A DNA stretch of 64,000 bases, taken from positions 1 through 64,000 of the forward strand of contig RQOL01000624.1 of NCBI GenBank assembly GCA_013076295.1. Direction: 5' to 3'. Below, piece after piece: positions 20,868-31,600 of the stretch; the stretch's first letter is position 1; every line of letters begins with the position of its first letter. Below the pieces are notes generated by a model that was not told the origin of the DNA, did not search any database, and saw only the letters and a list, made by a program, of their open reading frames with translations. Both the position numbers and the translations under genes were made by a program. Origin of the DNA: Sanderia malayensis. Its lineage: Eukaryota; Cnidaria; Scyphozoa; Semaeostomeae; Pelagiidae.

Positions 20868-23800
20868 TTAAACGTTCATGAAGGGCAAGTGAAATTCAAC
20901 GAGCACAACCTTCTTAAAATCACCAGACAGATTAGCTTTCACGTGTTTCCCAGATCTTCTGATGACATGGCAGCTTCTGTCAAAGTTTTCCAGAAATTTT
21001 TTGTTAACTGTAAGTGCTTTGCAATAACGGTCAATGACTTTGGTGTTTGTTGAATTGGGTCCCAAGTTCTTTATGACACTCTTCAACAGATTGTTGTAGT
21101 GCTCTAAAGCTAAATCCTGGGGAACATTTCCACCACGGCAACTCTTGCTCTTGTGAAACCTGTTCCAGATCAGGTGATGTGCATCTATTTCTGGCAAGAT
21201 TGCATATATCTGGAACACCATGTACAGAGCTTCAGGTGCATACTTCCTGCTGCTTGCCCCATCTTTTTTCAAATATTGCAACATGAATTTCCAGCATCTG
21301 ATAACACGTGGCCCATCACCTTCTGATACTGCATCATAAAAATTGACAACAACCATGCCGACATCCAGAAGAGAACATTGGTAGTTGAACATGCCATCTT
21401 TAATGAGTTGTGAAGAACTTGGATTTTCTGTGTGAAGCCCATGTGTAATTTCATGTTCAACTCTCCTTTTCTCATCAAATTTGAAAGTCCTGGAACAGCC
21501 ATCGTATCTACACAGGTACTCCCCACTGGCATTTGTTATATTTGTCGCTATCAGTCAGTCTTCGTACAATTGCCTCTTAACAATTCTGGAATTCTGTTCC
21601 TTCCTGATGATGAACTTGTCGACCACTTCAGCTGAGAGATTAAATAAATAATCTTTCTTCTCTTTGTTAGTCATGGTTGACAACTTTTGCAAAATAACAT
21701 TTCCCATAGGTTCAACATCAGGACTCCTAATTCCAAGGATCTCACAATAGCATGCGATTATTCTTCCATTGACCTCGAACAAAAAGAACTGCTTGCAGCC
21801 TTCAACCTTTCTGCTGACATCAGTGTTGACATTTCTCCTATTAACAAGAACCTGGTCAGAGAACATTGTGCATTTGTCCGAAGTAGACTTTGGTGAATAG
21901 AGGCTGTCAAATGCAACCTGAAACAAGAAACTAAAACTATAAATAACATGAATTAAACATTAGAAAATACATTTTATGTAACAGATTTTGTTTAATATGC
22001 AAATTAGAAGGACTAATTTCAATGCATAACTTCAGGAATAACTAAAACTAAAAACTTGTCAATAAATAGAAAAACAAAAAGCATGTTGATACAAAAAATA
22101 TTGGTACCTGCAAAAACTTCATTCATCCATGGAAATCAGCAATTTCTAGGTGCAAACCATCCAATCGTTCTTCTGCAGTGAAGCCATTTGATAGCTGTAG
22201 CAGACAATTAACACCACGCTCAACAGTAAGTTGGTCTCCAACAACAGCCTGGCCTCCAAACAAGGTAGGATTTTCTTGATCGTTGCATGGAGCATAACTG
22301 TGGAGACGTCATCACTTTCTGCATTCCACTGGAATCATTTTCATCCTCATAAATCATCTCTGCAAATACCTGTTAATTAAATTTCATTTGATATTAACTC
22401 AAACATTCCAATATTGTTTAGGAACATCAAATATATATCTTTTTAAAAGCACCTTAAATTCTTCTCCACTGCAAGTTTTTCCATTTGCATGGCAAGATAA
22501 ATCATTTTTAAACTTTTTCATATTGGGCAATATTTTACTGTCAAACAATGTATAAAACATTTACTTACGGTATTGGTTGGTTTACTCATTGTTGAGGAAT
22601 ATTTGTGAGGAATGTGCTGTGTCACAACATTTTCAAAATCTTTCAGACAATTGATGTGCTCAACAGCCAAACGAGAACAAATTGCAATGTAATTGAAACG
22701 CTGTTGATTGTGTTCCACAGTGTTCGGTATACATAAACCATTCTCCAGTTTCATAAGCTTGTCCAGAGAGGGTTTCTCAACACTCAAACTGTTTCCCAAG
22801 ATTCTGTTCTCCACGACCATCAATCCAACCCAATTCACAACCTTGTTCTGGCGCTCTGCTGTCATTTGATGAGGTTCAGAACTGTAGTTAAAGTTGTCAA
22901 TAACTAATTTGTATCCTTTGACTTGGCTTGATGACGATCCAAAACCGTACATATCTCCAGCGTTCTTCAAAATTTTCCTCTGATCTCCTGCAAATGGTCC
23001 TTCCCATACTCGTCAAGTTTCTTGTAAAGAAATGTATGAGACACAGCCAATCTCCATGAGCTTAGTCGGAGCAGTGTTGCCTGAATAAAAATATAATAGA
23101 GCTCACTTAAAAAGCAGTTGCAATAAATAAAAATCTTGATGCTGCTCTTGATTTTTGACATACAAAACATTATTGGTAATATGATTGAAAATAAAAATGT
23201 GCTTGATATTGGTTTAGCACAGACACTAAATTTAAACTTTGAATGTTAAACAACAGCAACCATCTCAGAAAATTGTAATTTATGGGTCCAACTTGGGTTT
23301 GTTTTCACTGCATTTTTAACATGTGATTAGGATACTGAGATTTTGGAAAGTGAAAAATTTAATTTAATTTCGAAAGGAATTATTCCCAGTAGATTCCATA
23401 ATGTGTCATAAAATGCAGTGAAAACAAACAGAGTTAAGAGTTAAGCAAATTTACTCACCGTAAAGCCAGAATGTTGCATCATCATTGATAGAATAAGCTG
23501 AACTGCAGTCATATGCTTCGATCTATTTTTGAGGCACACTGCTGCTGCCATTCCCACAGCTGGAATGAAAAAAGATCATCTTCCTTCTCTTTGCTGCTGC
23601 ACCAGGACATCGACATCAATACTGACCTTGGACATGGCATTCGATCCTTCAGTTCTTTGTCAAACTTGTCAAATGTAAAGTCCATTATATTTTCCTTTGC
23701 AGTAAGACGTAGACAGGCTGTTGGATGTTCGTTGATTTGGTGGGCCTTCTTAAACTTAGCAGGGCTTTTCTTCAAGAGTTTGCCCACTCGCTTTGAATCC

Positions 23801-24609
23801 ACAGGCTTAACACTCTTAGAAGGAAGACAGTACTGAGCACACTCTTTGTTGATTTCTTTGCAGACTGCTTCAATCATGTGAGCACGTAAACTTGAATGTC
23901 TCCAAACAGCAAATGCAATCTGCTTATAGGTTCCTCGGCAAAGCATTGATTCAACAGAAACTGGATCATCTGGCAAGTCTTTCTCTCTTGTCTTTGACTT
24001 CCAGGTAACTTTGACAGATGCCCTTGTCTTTCCATCACTGTTGCCAGTTAGAATGGTTGACCTTCCCATACTTGTTTTTGTCACCAAAACAGATGATGAT
24101 CCATTGTCTTCTTGAATGTGACTGGGCAAGATTGGAGTGCTTGTAAGAATCTCAAAACTAGGTACATCAGGACTGCTGAAAGAACTTGCCGACTTTCGTT
24201 TTGGGGTTTCTAACAAAGCGTGGACACCACTTGGGAGAGGAGATTCACCCCCAAGATGATGGCCCACAAATGACACCGCTAATGACTTGCCATCTGCCTC
24301 TTCTGAATCAAAAAGTGCCCTTTTTGAACTTTTGGACTTCACTGCAAGACCACAGCTACTTGCACCAGTCATATACTTTTGAGCAGCCTGGTCCTCCAAA
24401 ACCTTTACCTTCTTGCGCGTGGAGTCCAATCGTTGCAACAGTCGAAGACAGGCATGGCAAACATGTCTTGCAGTTGGCCTGAATTCAACGACGATTTCAA
24501 GCTGAAGCAAAGCGTTCCTTAAGTCAAACATCCCTTTAGAACCATCCAAAAGATTGAAATCACGATAATTCTTCGATGACAAATTTTCAAAACACAGAGT
24601 GCAAGACAT
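20868..24609 (-). pseudogene. Five-exon DUF6589-type protein with zinc fingers
   Basis: Start ATG 24607-24609 (MSCTLCFENLSSKNY), opening a ZAD-like Cys pattern (CTLC ... CHAC). Exons with canonical sites: 23459-24609, 22569-23080, 22453-22537, 22109-22369, 20868-21917. The core includes YKLVIDNFNYSSEPHQMTAE, GGQAVVGDQLTVERGVN, ERLDGLHLEIADFHG, YAPEALYMVFQIYAILPE and ALEHYNNLLKSVIKNLGPN, the pattern of DUF6589 proteins as I know them. A C2H2 finger (YLCRYDGCSRTF...H...H, about 21430-21510) lies inside the last exon. Lesions: frameshifts near 23540, 22975 and 22300, and TGA at 21555-21557. DUF6589 has no function I can name; its repeated pairing with transposon-like genes suggests a transposase or an element-encoded factor. 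Confidence 0.72.
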
Positions 24610-24626
24610 GACAAAATGAAAAGGCA

Positions 24627-24653
24627 ACTTCTCGATAATTGCTGGCGAGAAGT
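24627..24653. promoter_or_regulatory. Perfect 8-bp hairpin upstream of the DUF6589-type gene
   Basis: ACTTCTCG and CGAGAAGT are separated by 11 bases, 18 bp before the start codon (on the plus-strand map, just right of 24609). It mirrors the hairpin upstream of the RecQ-like gene in position but not in sequence. Confidence 0.3.
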
Positions 24654-24659
24654 AAAATA

Positions 24660-25998
24660 CGTGTTGCCACAAAGTTTATGCCCCTTTTCCGCGCGCGATA
24701 CTACCACGTACGCCGCAATGCCACACGCTTGAAGTGATTTGAAAACGAGGTCAACATTTTTGCTGAGTCATGGAACAAGCTTTTCGACTTTAATGCACAG
24801 ACTCTACTGTTTCCCTTAGGACAATATTGAGTCTGCATGCAGGCTAGCACTTCTGAGCCTGGCAGAAATGCCTCGATTTAAACCCAGGGGAGAGAAGCGT
24901 AGCAATTGAATAGTAGATGAGATTTCGGGGCCATATCAGGAAACATAATTGAAGCCACTTATTTCGAAATTTCGATTAGAGAATATACAATATTAAAAAT
25001 ACAGATGAAATTCGTAAAAACATATTTACAACTACACGAATTCCATTAAAAGCAATACAAAAGCACATTGTGAAAATTTCAGAAGTGTCCAAAAGTTAGA
25101 TGCATCTAAACACGCAGTTGAAAATTCATGATATATAAAAGTTTTTAAATACAGCAGATCATGAAAGCTGTTAATCGATTCACTCACATATTTCACAGAC
25201 CAAATGCACAACTTTGGGTTTTGAATTGCAGCTCAGTGGTGGGCACGTTTCCAGTTTACGATGTTTCCAGTTTAGAATCCATGTGAAATGGAAGGAATTG
25301 TTTCCAGCTTGAGCACACGTTTATGTTATCCAGAACGAAAATGACATGCTTGACATCCACTACTTTAGCCTTTGGATGGCCAGTCGTGAACAGTAATTCT
25401 GTGGGTGCGGAGGAGAAAGTGTTTCCGGGGATTTGTATGCTTCTCGGCACGGCCCGCTTCAATGCAATATGAAAATGTCTGTTTTCGAGTCCAGCGAGTT
25501 AGAGTTGCACATCCAAATCTGCAAAAATCGAATTAGAATTTTAGTATTGATCGATCAGAGCTGTTTCAAACAAATCAGAGTCAATTCATAGAGAATATGA
25601 GTGAAATTTTGAAAATTTATTGCACGGTTGGAGAAATTTGAAAAGCAAGTTCTTGATCATGGAATCTGATCTGAATACATCAATACAAATGAGGGGGAAA
25701 ATATAGAAAAAACTTAGCCACTTACCAGTGGAGTTCTTTGGGAAATAGTTCTGAATAGCAAGTTTCAAGTAAAATTCCAGTTGATTGCAGGGAAGGGCAG
25801 AATAGTTTTGAGACAACTGCATGTGCTTTGAATGGCTTCGTTTCAGTGAAATCACGAAATTCGCGATTTAGATTGTTGCATCCAGACCTGTTATTATAGA
25901 AGCAGAACTTGATCATGTTATGAATTGATTACATTAACATTATTATCATTATCATTATGTATGATGAGCATCATAATGCATTACGCATTATAAGCACT
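24660..25998. other. Region without a recognisable gene
   Basis: AT-rich sequence with a few short open frames. The frame at 25256-25462 (-) has no motif I recognise and no flanking splice pattern I trust. The stretch near 25930-25985 is rich in ATTATCAT-like simple sequence. Confidence 0.4.
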
Positions 25999-26142
25999 GT
26001 TGACAGACGCTGCCCATACACACATCATGTGATTAGCTTATACCTTTATTATACTCTGTAACCTGTGATTCTATCTTATTCTTTGTTCAATGATTTATAC
26101 GTGACCAGAATATCTCTCGATTATCTCCTGTGACTTCTAACA

Positions 26143-26156
26143 GGTTATGGGCCCAG
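26143..26156 (+). other. Primer-binding site for initiator tRNA-Met (internal, half-tRNA type)
   Basis: GGTTATGGGCCCAG is complementary to the CTGGGCCCATAACC segment in the anticodon arm of initiator tRNA-Met, the primer mode known from Drosophila copia. A related site, GATTATGGGCCCAG, precedes the second Copia fragment at 51653. Confidence 0.65.
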
Positions 26157-26227
26157 CTAACGCCTGAACATAGCTTGGAGAATTCAAGTAGTATATATAT
26201 TGTATGTCTTATATTGTGAATACTGTA

Positions 26228-26767
26228 ATGGCCTCAAAAGATTCATCGTTCATGGACGTAGTGAAATTTGCGAAGTTAACTGGCAGCAATTATCGAACGT
26301 GGTCGTTCAATATAAGATTGTATTTGGAGAGTCTCGATTTATTTGAACATGTTGGGGGTACAGCTGAAGTTCCTGATGGTGATCCTACTTCTAAAGCTGT
26401 GAAAACATTTCACCAGCATGCGAAGAAAGCGTCGACATACATTTGTATTGCCATTGAACCAGATCAGCAGATTCACGTGAGAGATACGAAGACAGCCGAG
26501 GAAGCATGGAATGCTTTGAAAACTCAGTTTTCTCGCTCTTCAATTCTGCAAAAGGTTCGACTGAGGCAACAATATTATTCGTGCAAATTTGTCAGTGGAG
26601 GAAATATGTTGCAGCATATAAATCATCTGAAATCCCTGCATGAACAATTGAAGGAATTTGGGGCAAATATTGATGATCAAGAACTTGCTATGACTCTTTT
26701 GTCAAGCCTTTCTGAAGAATTGAAGCCACTGATCACAGCTTTGGATGCAGTTGGAGAGGAAACGTAA
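26228..26767 (+). CDS. Copia Gag
   Basis: About 180 codons from ATG 26228 (MASKDSSFMDVVKFAKL; an in-frame ATG also occurs at 26204). It shows the usual Copia Gag pattern: LTGSNYRTWSFNIRLYLE, then AEEAWNALKTQFSRSS, KVRLRQQYYSCKF and DDQELAMTLLSSLSEE (UBN2 / gag-polypeptide type). The frame stops at 26765-26767, and the zinc knuckle continues in another frame about 170 bp on, so a lesion separates them. Closely similar in order and wording to the Gag of the fragment at 51.7 kb. Confidence 0.72.
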   Translation: MASKDSSFMDVVKFAKLTGSNYRTWSFNIRLYLESLDLFEHVGGTAEVPDGDPTSKAVKTFHQHAKKASTYICIAIEPDQQIHVRDTKTAEEAWNALKTQFSRSSILQKVRLRQQYYSCKFVSGGNMLQHINHLKSLHEQLKEFGANIDDQELAMTLLSSLSEELKPLITALDAVGEET

Positions 26768-26856
26768 ACTTTGAAAAAGTCAAAGGAAAGCTTCTGAATG
26801 ATATTGACCATAGTAGTGACATTGGGCAGGCTAGAAAGTATGAAAAAGCACTCTAC

Positions 26857-27474
26857 GTGAATCGAAGCACAGGATTTAAGAAAGGATGGGGAATACAAAA
26901 CGGTGCTGGCATAAAAGGAGAAAGTTTCCGTGGAAGTTGTCATTTCTGTAAAGAACAGGGTCATTTCACTCGAGATTGTCCTAAGAAGCATGGCAAGAAT
27001 GATGACAGCAACAAGAAAAAAAACAGATTTTCTGCAAACTATGTTGCAATTCACCAAAGAGGTGATGATGTGCAACCCGGAGAAGCATTGATAACCTCAC
27101 TTTTGGCATATGGAAAAGGAGAATGCCGTATGGCATCTGATCTTGGCAAAACAATTCAACGATTGTTGTTCAAAGAAATCCTGTATGTACCAGAACTTGA
27201 CAAGAACTTACTGTCTGTAAGAGCGATTGCTGAACTTGATGCTCTGGTAGAATTTCGTGCCAATGAATGCAATATCACAAGAAACGGAAAGCTTTTAGCC
27301 ATTGGCAAACTGGTAGGAAAATTGTATTTTCGGAAACTTGCCAGTAGTCCTCATGTGAATTTGGCTAAAAGCAGTACCTCTGACATGCAGTTGTGGCATT
27401 ATAGACTGGGTCATTTGCCTATTGAAACTGTCAAGAGAAAGCATGGCACATGGCTTTCCGCGAAGAGTGGCTAG
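26857..27474 (+). pseudogene. Copia zinc knuckle and gag-pre-integrase, protease deleted
   Basis: CCHC knuckle CHFCKEQGHFTRDC (about 26940-26982), then after EALITS the sequence jumps to LLAYGKGE...ILYVPELDKNLLSVRAI and the pre-integrase LWHYRLGHLPIETVK. The aspartic-protease centre (DSGATxHMT, present at 52.7 kb in the second fragment) and its surroundings are missing although the frame stays open across the join. The frame ends at 27472-27474 without integrase. Confidence 0.7.
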
Positions 27475-27723
27475 CTGAGCAACTGCACTGTCAATCATGC
27501 TGATTGCTTTGACTGACGGTTCTCATGAAAAATACTCAACAAAGGGCTAATATGGGCAGCAAAAAACAGTAGGAAAGCTTTAGGAATGCTCCTTCTATCA
27601 CATTTCATGTTTTTGACATGCGCATAGTAACCATAATCGAATTTCATAGAGCCTTTGGCACCCCTCAAAGAATTTGGCGCCCCTTGAAAATAGTCCGCTG
27701 CGGGCCACGGCCCCCCATGCCAG
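27475..27723. other. Spacer
   Basis: No gene seen. It includes a GGCACCCCTCAAAG / GGCGCCCCTTGAAAA pair typical of decayed repeats, and ends with the CCAG that is duplicated across the solo LTR. Confidence 0.4.
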
Positions 27724-28067
27724 TGTAATGGTGGTCGAGCTACCATTACGTAATTGAACTCAAATAAGACTCAGTTCGTGCGAATAAGTGATAATCGAAT
27801 GTAAAATATATGTAACTGATAATACTAGAAGAAGAATGAATAAGAATACAATTGACAAAGCTATTTATATTATACATGATTGACATTGATTGACATGAAC
27901 ACGTGATCACAATAATTACATGAATACGAGGCTACACTATAGCGAGAATGTAATCCTGTTACAGCTATTTATATTATACATGATTGACATTGATTGACAT
28001 GAACATGTGATCACAACAATTACATGAATACGAGGCTACACTATAGCGAGAATGTAATCCTGTTACA
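27724..28067 (-). mobile_element. Solo LTR with an internal 104-bp tandem duplication
   Basis: A minus-strand copy of the 240-bp LTR seen at 28418 occupies 27724-27963 (TGTAAT...GTTACA on the plus strand). The first 104 bp of the LTR (U3 side) are repeated again at 27964-28067 with two visible differences. The whole is flanked by the 4-bp duplication CCAG (27720-27723 and 28068-28071), so the duplication is inside one insertion. Confidence 0.8.
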
Positions 28068-28080
28068 CCAGGCCGCCACT

Positions 28081-28330
28081 GGTATGTAGGTATGTATGTA
28101 CTTATGTATGTAGCTATGTATGTAGCTATGTATGCAGGTATGTAGGTATAGTATTTTTTAACAGTAGGTATTGTTTGTTTGTATTGTAGGTATAGTATGT
28201 AGGTATTGTGTGATTTTATAGTAGGTAAAGTATGTTGGTATAGTATGTAGGTATAGTATGATGTTATAGTAGGTATAGTAGGTATAAAAGGACTTTAGAG
28301 TAGGTATAGTATGTTGGTATAGTATGTAGG
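28081..28330. repeat. GTATGTAG / GGTATAGTA minisatellite
   Basis: Variable 4-, 8- and 12-bp units of the kind GTATGTAG and TAGGTATAGTATGT. The array resumes at 31563-31600, so one array was split by the MITE at 28333-31560. Confidence 0.8.
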
Positions 28331-28417
28331 TACCGTAAATCCTGCAATTTGCCCCCTGGGGGCTTTTTTATTTTTGACATTTTTGGAGGGGGGCTTATTC
28401 GAGGGGGGAGGGCTTAT

Positions 28418-28657
28418 TGTAACAGGATTACATTCTCGCTATAGTGTAGCCTCGTATTCATGTAATTATTGTGATCACGGGTTCATGTCAATCAGTGTCA
28501 ATCATGTATAGTATAAATAGCTTTGTCAATTGTATTTAATTCATTCTTATATTCTTATTCTTGTTCTCGTATTACCAGTATTTCATATTCGATTATCACT
28601 TATTCGCACAAGTCTCTTTGAGTTGCATTACGTAATGGTAGCTCGACCACCATTACA
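28418..28657 (+). repeat. 5' LTR
   Basis: 240 bp, TGTAACAGG...CCATTACA, same family as the solo LTR at 27724 and the 3' LTR at 30995. Confidence 0.85.
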
Positions 28658-28707
28658 GAAGTGGTGTTAGAATCCGGTTTTCGTTCTTCAATTCTTCGTT
28701 CTTCGTC

Positions 28708-29415
28708 ATGGCTTCTCCAGAGGAGCTTCTTGGCCTGATCAATGGACTCGCTGGTGCCATTCGTGATCAACATCATGCTTCCCGAGAAGTTACAGGAACG
28801 ACACAGCAACAAATTTCAGACCTCTCGCACGCCGTTAATGAACTCTCCGCTTCAGTTCGCTCTTGTGGTGATTAGCAATCGCAAGCTGCATTACGTCTTC
28901 CTCCGTTCATACTCCCAGAATTTACCGGTGGTGAACTTCAAATCGACCGCTTTTGGGAACAGTTATCACAGGTATTATCCTCTTCTAACATACATGCAAA
29001 GTTTTGGTTGCCGTATTTGAAGCAACAATGTCAGAAAGACTAATGTGCCTTTGACATTATTGGCTCTTTTGAGCTTTCAAATGCTTCCCGCATCTCACAC
29101 AAAACATCGAGCAATGAATTCTTGTCCCTATACGATGAATGCCTCCAGCTATTACGCTTACAACGTGGTATTCCGAAAGAACAACAGATTCGCAACCTTT
29201 TGGCCACGTATTACTCCTTGCACCAAAATCCAGGCGAATCAGTCTCGAACTTCGCTCATCGCTTCATGGAGACGCAGCATTCTTTACAAAAACTTGTGCC
29301 GGGAATTCACTGTTCTCCAGATGGTTCGCGAGTTGAGCTGATCCACGCCTTCTCGATAAAGCTGCTTCCCGATATTGGCAAATACCTCATCACTCGTGAA
29401 CGTACACGTGGCTGA
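28708..29415 (+). pseudogene. Gag of the short LTR element
   Basis: ATG 28708 (MASPEELLGLINGLAGAIRD). The frame is broken by a stop after SVRSCGD and another after KQQCQKD, with frame changes between, but reads through LPPFILPEFTGGELQIDRFW, NEFLSLYDECLQLLRLQRG, KEQQIRNLLATYYSL and FSIKLLPDIGKYL. A retrotransposon Gag with a helical capsid-like pattern; no zinc knuckle is visible. The reading then shifts into the protease frame at about 29400. Confidence 0.6.
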
Positions 29416-30700
29416 TTCCACCGATTTTGTCACCTTAGGTTCGGTTAAAGCTATCGTCTCGGACTGCATGAGTAGTTTAAAACACGATCTAACTACTACT
29501 ATTCTTGCTGAAGTCGAAAAATCTCTTCCAACCTCTCCTCAACCAACCCCATCATCTGCCCCCGCTAGGCCCAATTCTTCGTCCGATCACATTTACGGTA
29601 TGCCAGCAGTCACGCCTTCTAACCCTGTTTCGTCAGTTTCAGCACTTGACCTTCGTAATCGCAATATTTTGTGGACTAAAATCATTTCTGCGGGTGTTTC
29701 CCTACCACTTCCCCTCGACAGCTGTTGTTCTGTTTCTCTGGTCAGTCAAAATCATGCCGAAATTGTTGCGAAATCTAGACCTGACCTACAATTTGTCAAA
29801 CTCGCCCAACATGTCCCTGTTTCGGTCGCAGGCCCGTCGTCCAACCTACGGGCAGTTGGCACTATGCAAGTCCTTATCGTTTGGGAAAATGGCCATCTGA
29901 CCACATTTACCATGCTTGTTGTGCCTCAGTTATCGTGGCCTATTTTATTTGGTCAAAATCATTTGCGTATGACAGACGCGCACATTCAGTCCAAAGCTCT
30001 GAAGGTATTTTTCGCCGCACCCGATATGAACTTTTCAATAACATGCCACGACTCTAATCCTCTAGCCGCCTTTCCCACCCACGGCCCATCGACCACTCGT
30101 CCTCCCAAAGGTTCTGTGGCCAATGTCACCTGTTTATTCACCTCTTTGCTTTCGCAATTTTCACCGATTTTTGATCAAAACAGCATTTCTTTCAAAAGGT
30201 CAGCTCACTTACCTCACAATGTGTCTCTTGGGCAAATTCGTACGCAACAACATAGTGATATCTCCGACTTCGAAAAGGCCGCCACGCATACAGCCCATCA
30301 TCTCTCTGAGTCATGGCATCGTCAAATTCCCTCCTCTTCCGCTCCAAACGATTCAATATCTTTTAATTCCCTTGTTTCATTGCCAACAGACGTCACTGCC
30401 ACCCAATCCTCTGATATTTTGTCTCCATTTTTAGACCAAAATAACTCTGGCCTAGACGAACATGACCAATCCTTTCCTGCAACACCGGATAAACCTCTTC
30501 CTTATACCTCCCCAGAATATTCACAACTTCTCTTTCAGGCCTTAGAGCTTGACACGACGACTTATGCACATGTTCCGCCACACGTTCTTGCTGCATTCAA
30601 ACAATTAATCAAACGCTGCTCGCTAGTCTTTCATTTGCCTAACTCTCCTTTATCCACAGTTCATGGCTTTCATCACAATCTTGATACCGGGTGACGTTTC
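29400..30700 (+). pseudogene. Protease-like region and pol linker
   Basis: A long open frame (stop at 30692-30694) in a different frame from Gag. The retropepsin-like segment shows LPLDSCCSVSLVS (the usual DSGA reads DSCC here) and LSWPILFGQNHLRMT. A low-complexity Ser/Pro/His-rich linker follows, ending at the pre-RT sequence HHNLDTG. The Gly to Cys change next to the catalytic Asp makes activity doubtful. RT, RNase H and integrase are absent. The Gag-protease frame change could be programmed or a mutation; the other lesions make a mutation more likely. Confidence 0.55.
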
Positions 30701-30994
30701 CCCAGTTTCTCGACCTCCTTATCGTTAGAGCCCCGCAGAGCCCCAACTTATGTCATGTCATGTCACTAAACCCTGACTTGTTCTCTAAACACTCTTCTCC
30801 CTTGACTTAATTTACTCGCTTTTGCTGCTGTTAACTAACACTAACACACACACAAAAAAATTTTATTATCATATATATCGTACCCAATAGCCAATTTATA
30901 TTCTTTATATTATAATCTTTATATTATTATCGTGTATCGTATCTTTAACAAAAAAAAATAACTTCGTCATTTTTTTTCGGTAGAAAGGGTAGGC

Positions 30995-31222
30995 TGTAAC
31001 AGGATTACATTCTCGCTATAGTGTAGCCTCGTATTCATGTAATTATTGTGATCAAGTGTTCATGTCAATCAGTGTCAATCATGTATAGTATAAATAGCTT
31101 TGTCAATTGTATTTAATTCATTCTTATATTCTTATTCTTGTTCTCGTATTACCAGTATTTCATATTCTAGTCTAGAGTCTCTTTGAGTTGCATTATGTAA
31201 TGGTAGCTCGACCACCATTACA
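30995..31222 (+). repeat. 3' LTR
   Basis: 228 bp. Compared with the 5' LTR it lacks the ATTATCACTTATTCGCAC block near its end and has a short different sequence there. Confidence 0.85.
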
Positions 31223-31600
31223 TTATTCGTTGGGGGGCTTATTCGTTGGGGGGGGGCTTATAAAACTATCTGAAATATGACACAAAATTTGATGTTGTTA
31301 CTGGGAAAAGCAACGGGAAATTGGTTTGGTTGTTCCAGCAAAGTATTTTGCATACACAGATAATCAGAAGAATGCTCAGATATTGGTGAGAAAACGGTTA
31401 GAAAAGCAAAATTTTCTCCAACTCGCTATACGCAAATATCAGCATGTTAGGGGTGGGGGCTTATTCGAGGTGGGGGGGTTATTAACAATTTGTAGTCCTA
31501 GGGTGGGGGCTTATTGGAGGGGGGCTTATTCGAAGAGGGGGCCAATTCGAGGATTTACGGTATAGTAGGTATAATATGATTTTATAGTAGGTAGCTTAGT

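Larger units (their letters stand above)
25999..27474 (+). mobile_element. Copia-like LTR retrotransposon fragment 1
   Basis: A tentative 5' LTR (TGTTGACAGACG at 25999 to CTAACA at 26142) is followed directly by GGTTATGGGCCCAG, complementary to the anticodon arm of initiator tRNA-Met, as expected of a Copia half-tRNA primer site. Gag and the beginning of pol follow. The element stops after the gag-pre-integrase segment; integrase, RT, RNase H and 3' LTR are absent. Confidence 0.65.
28418..31222 (+). mobile_element. Short Gypsy-like LTR retrotransposon lacking RT and integrase
   Basis: 5' LTR 28418-28657 (240 bp) and 3' LTR 30995-31222 (228 bp), both TGTAAC...TTACA, with a 4-bp duplication TTAT (28414-28417, 31223-31226). 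A purine-rich tract (AGAAAGGGTAGG) precedes the 3' LTR. The internal part of about 2.3 kb holds gag and a protease-like region and ends where RT should begin (HHNLDTG, then SPVSRPPYR). The LTRs differ by an 11-22 bp block plus a few substitutions. Confidence 0.78.
28333..31560. mobile_element. MITE with GGATTTACGG ends, split by an LTR element
   Basis: Ends are imperfect inverted repeats: CCGTAAATCCTGCAATTTG on the left and the reverse complement of CCAATTCGAGGATTTACGG on the right, flanked by TA on both sides (28331-28332, 31561-31562), consistent with a Tc1/mariner-type TA duplication. Without the LTR element it is about 420 bp, with internal repeats of GGGGGCTTATTCG. A decayed end of the same type appears near 46385-46455. 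Confidence 0.75.

Noticed and set aside
25256..25462. 68-codon minus-strand frame
   Set aside because: No motif, no splice context and AT-rich surroundings; not enough to call a gene.
29400..29415. Programmed frameshift between Gag and protease in the short LTR element
   Set aside because: No slippery site is evident, and the same gag has other stops and frame changes, so mutation is the simpler explanation.
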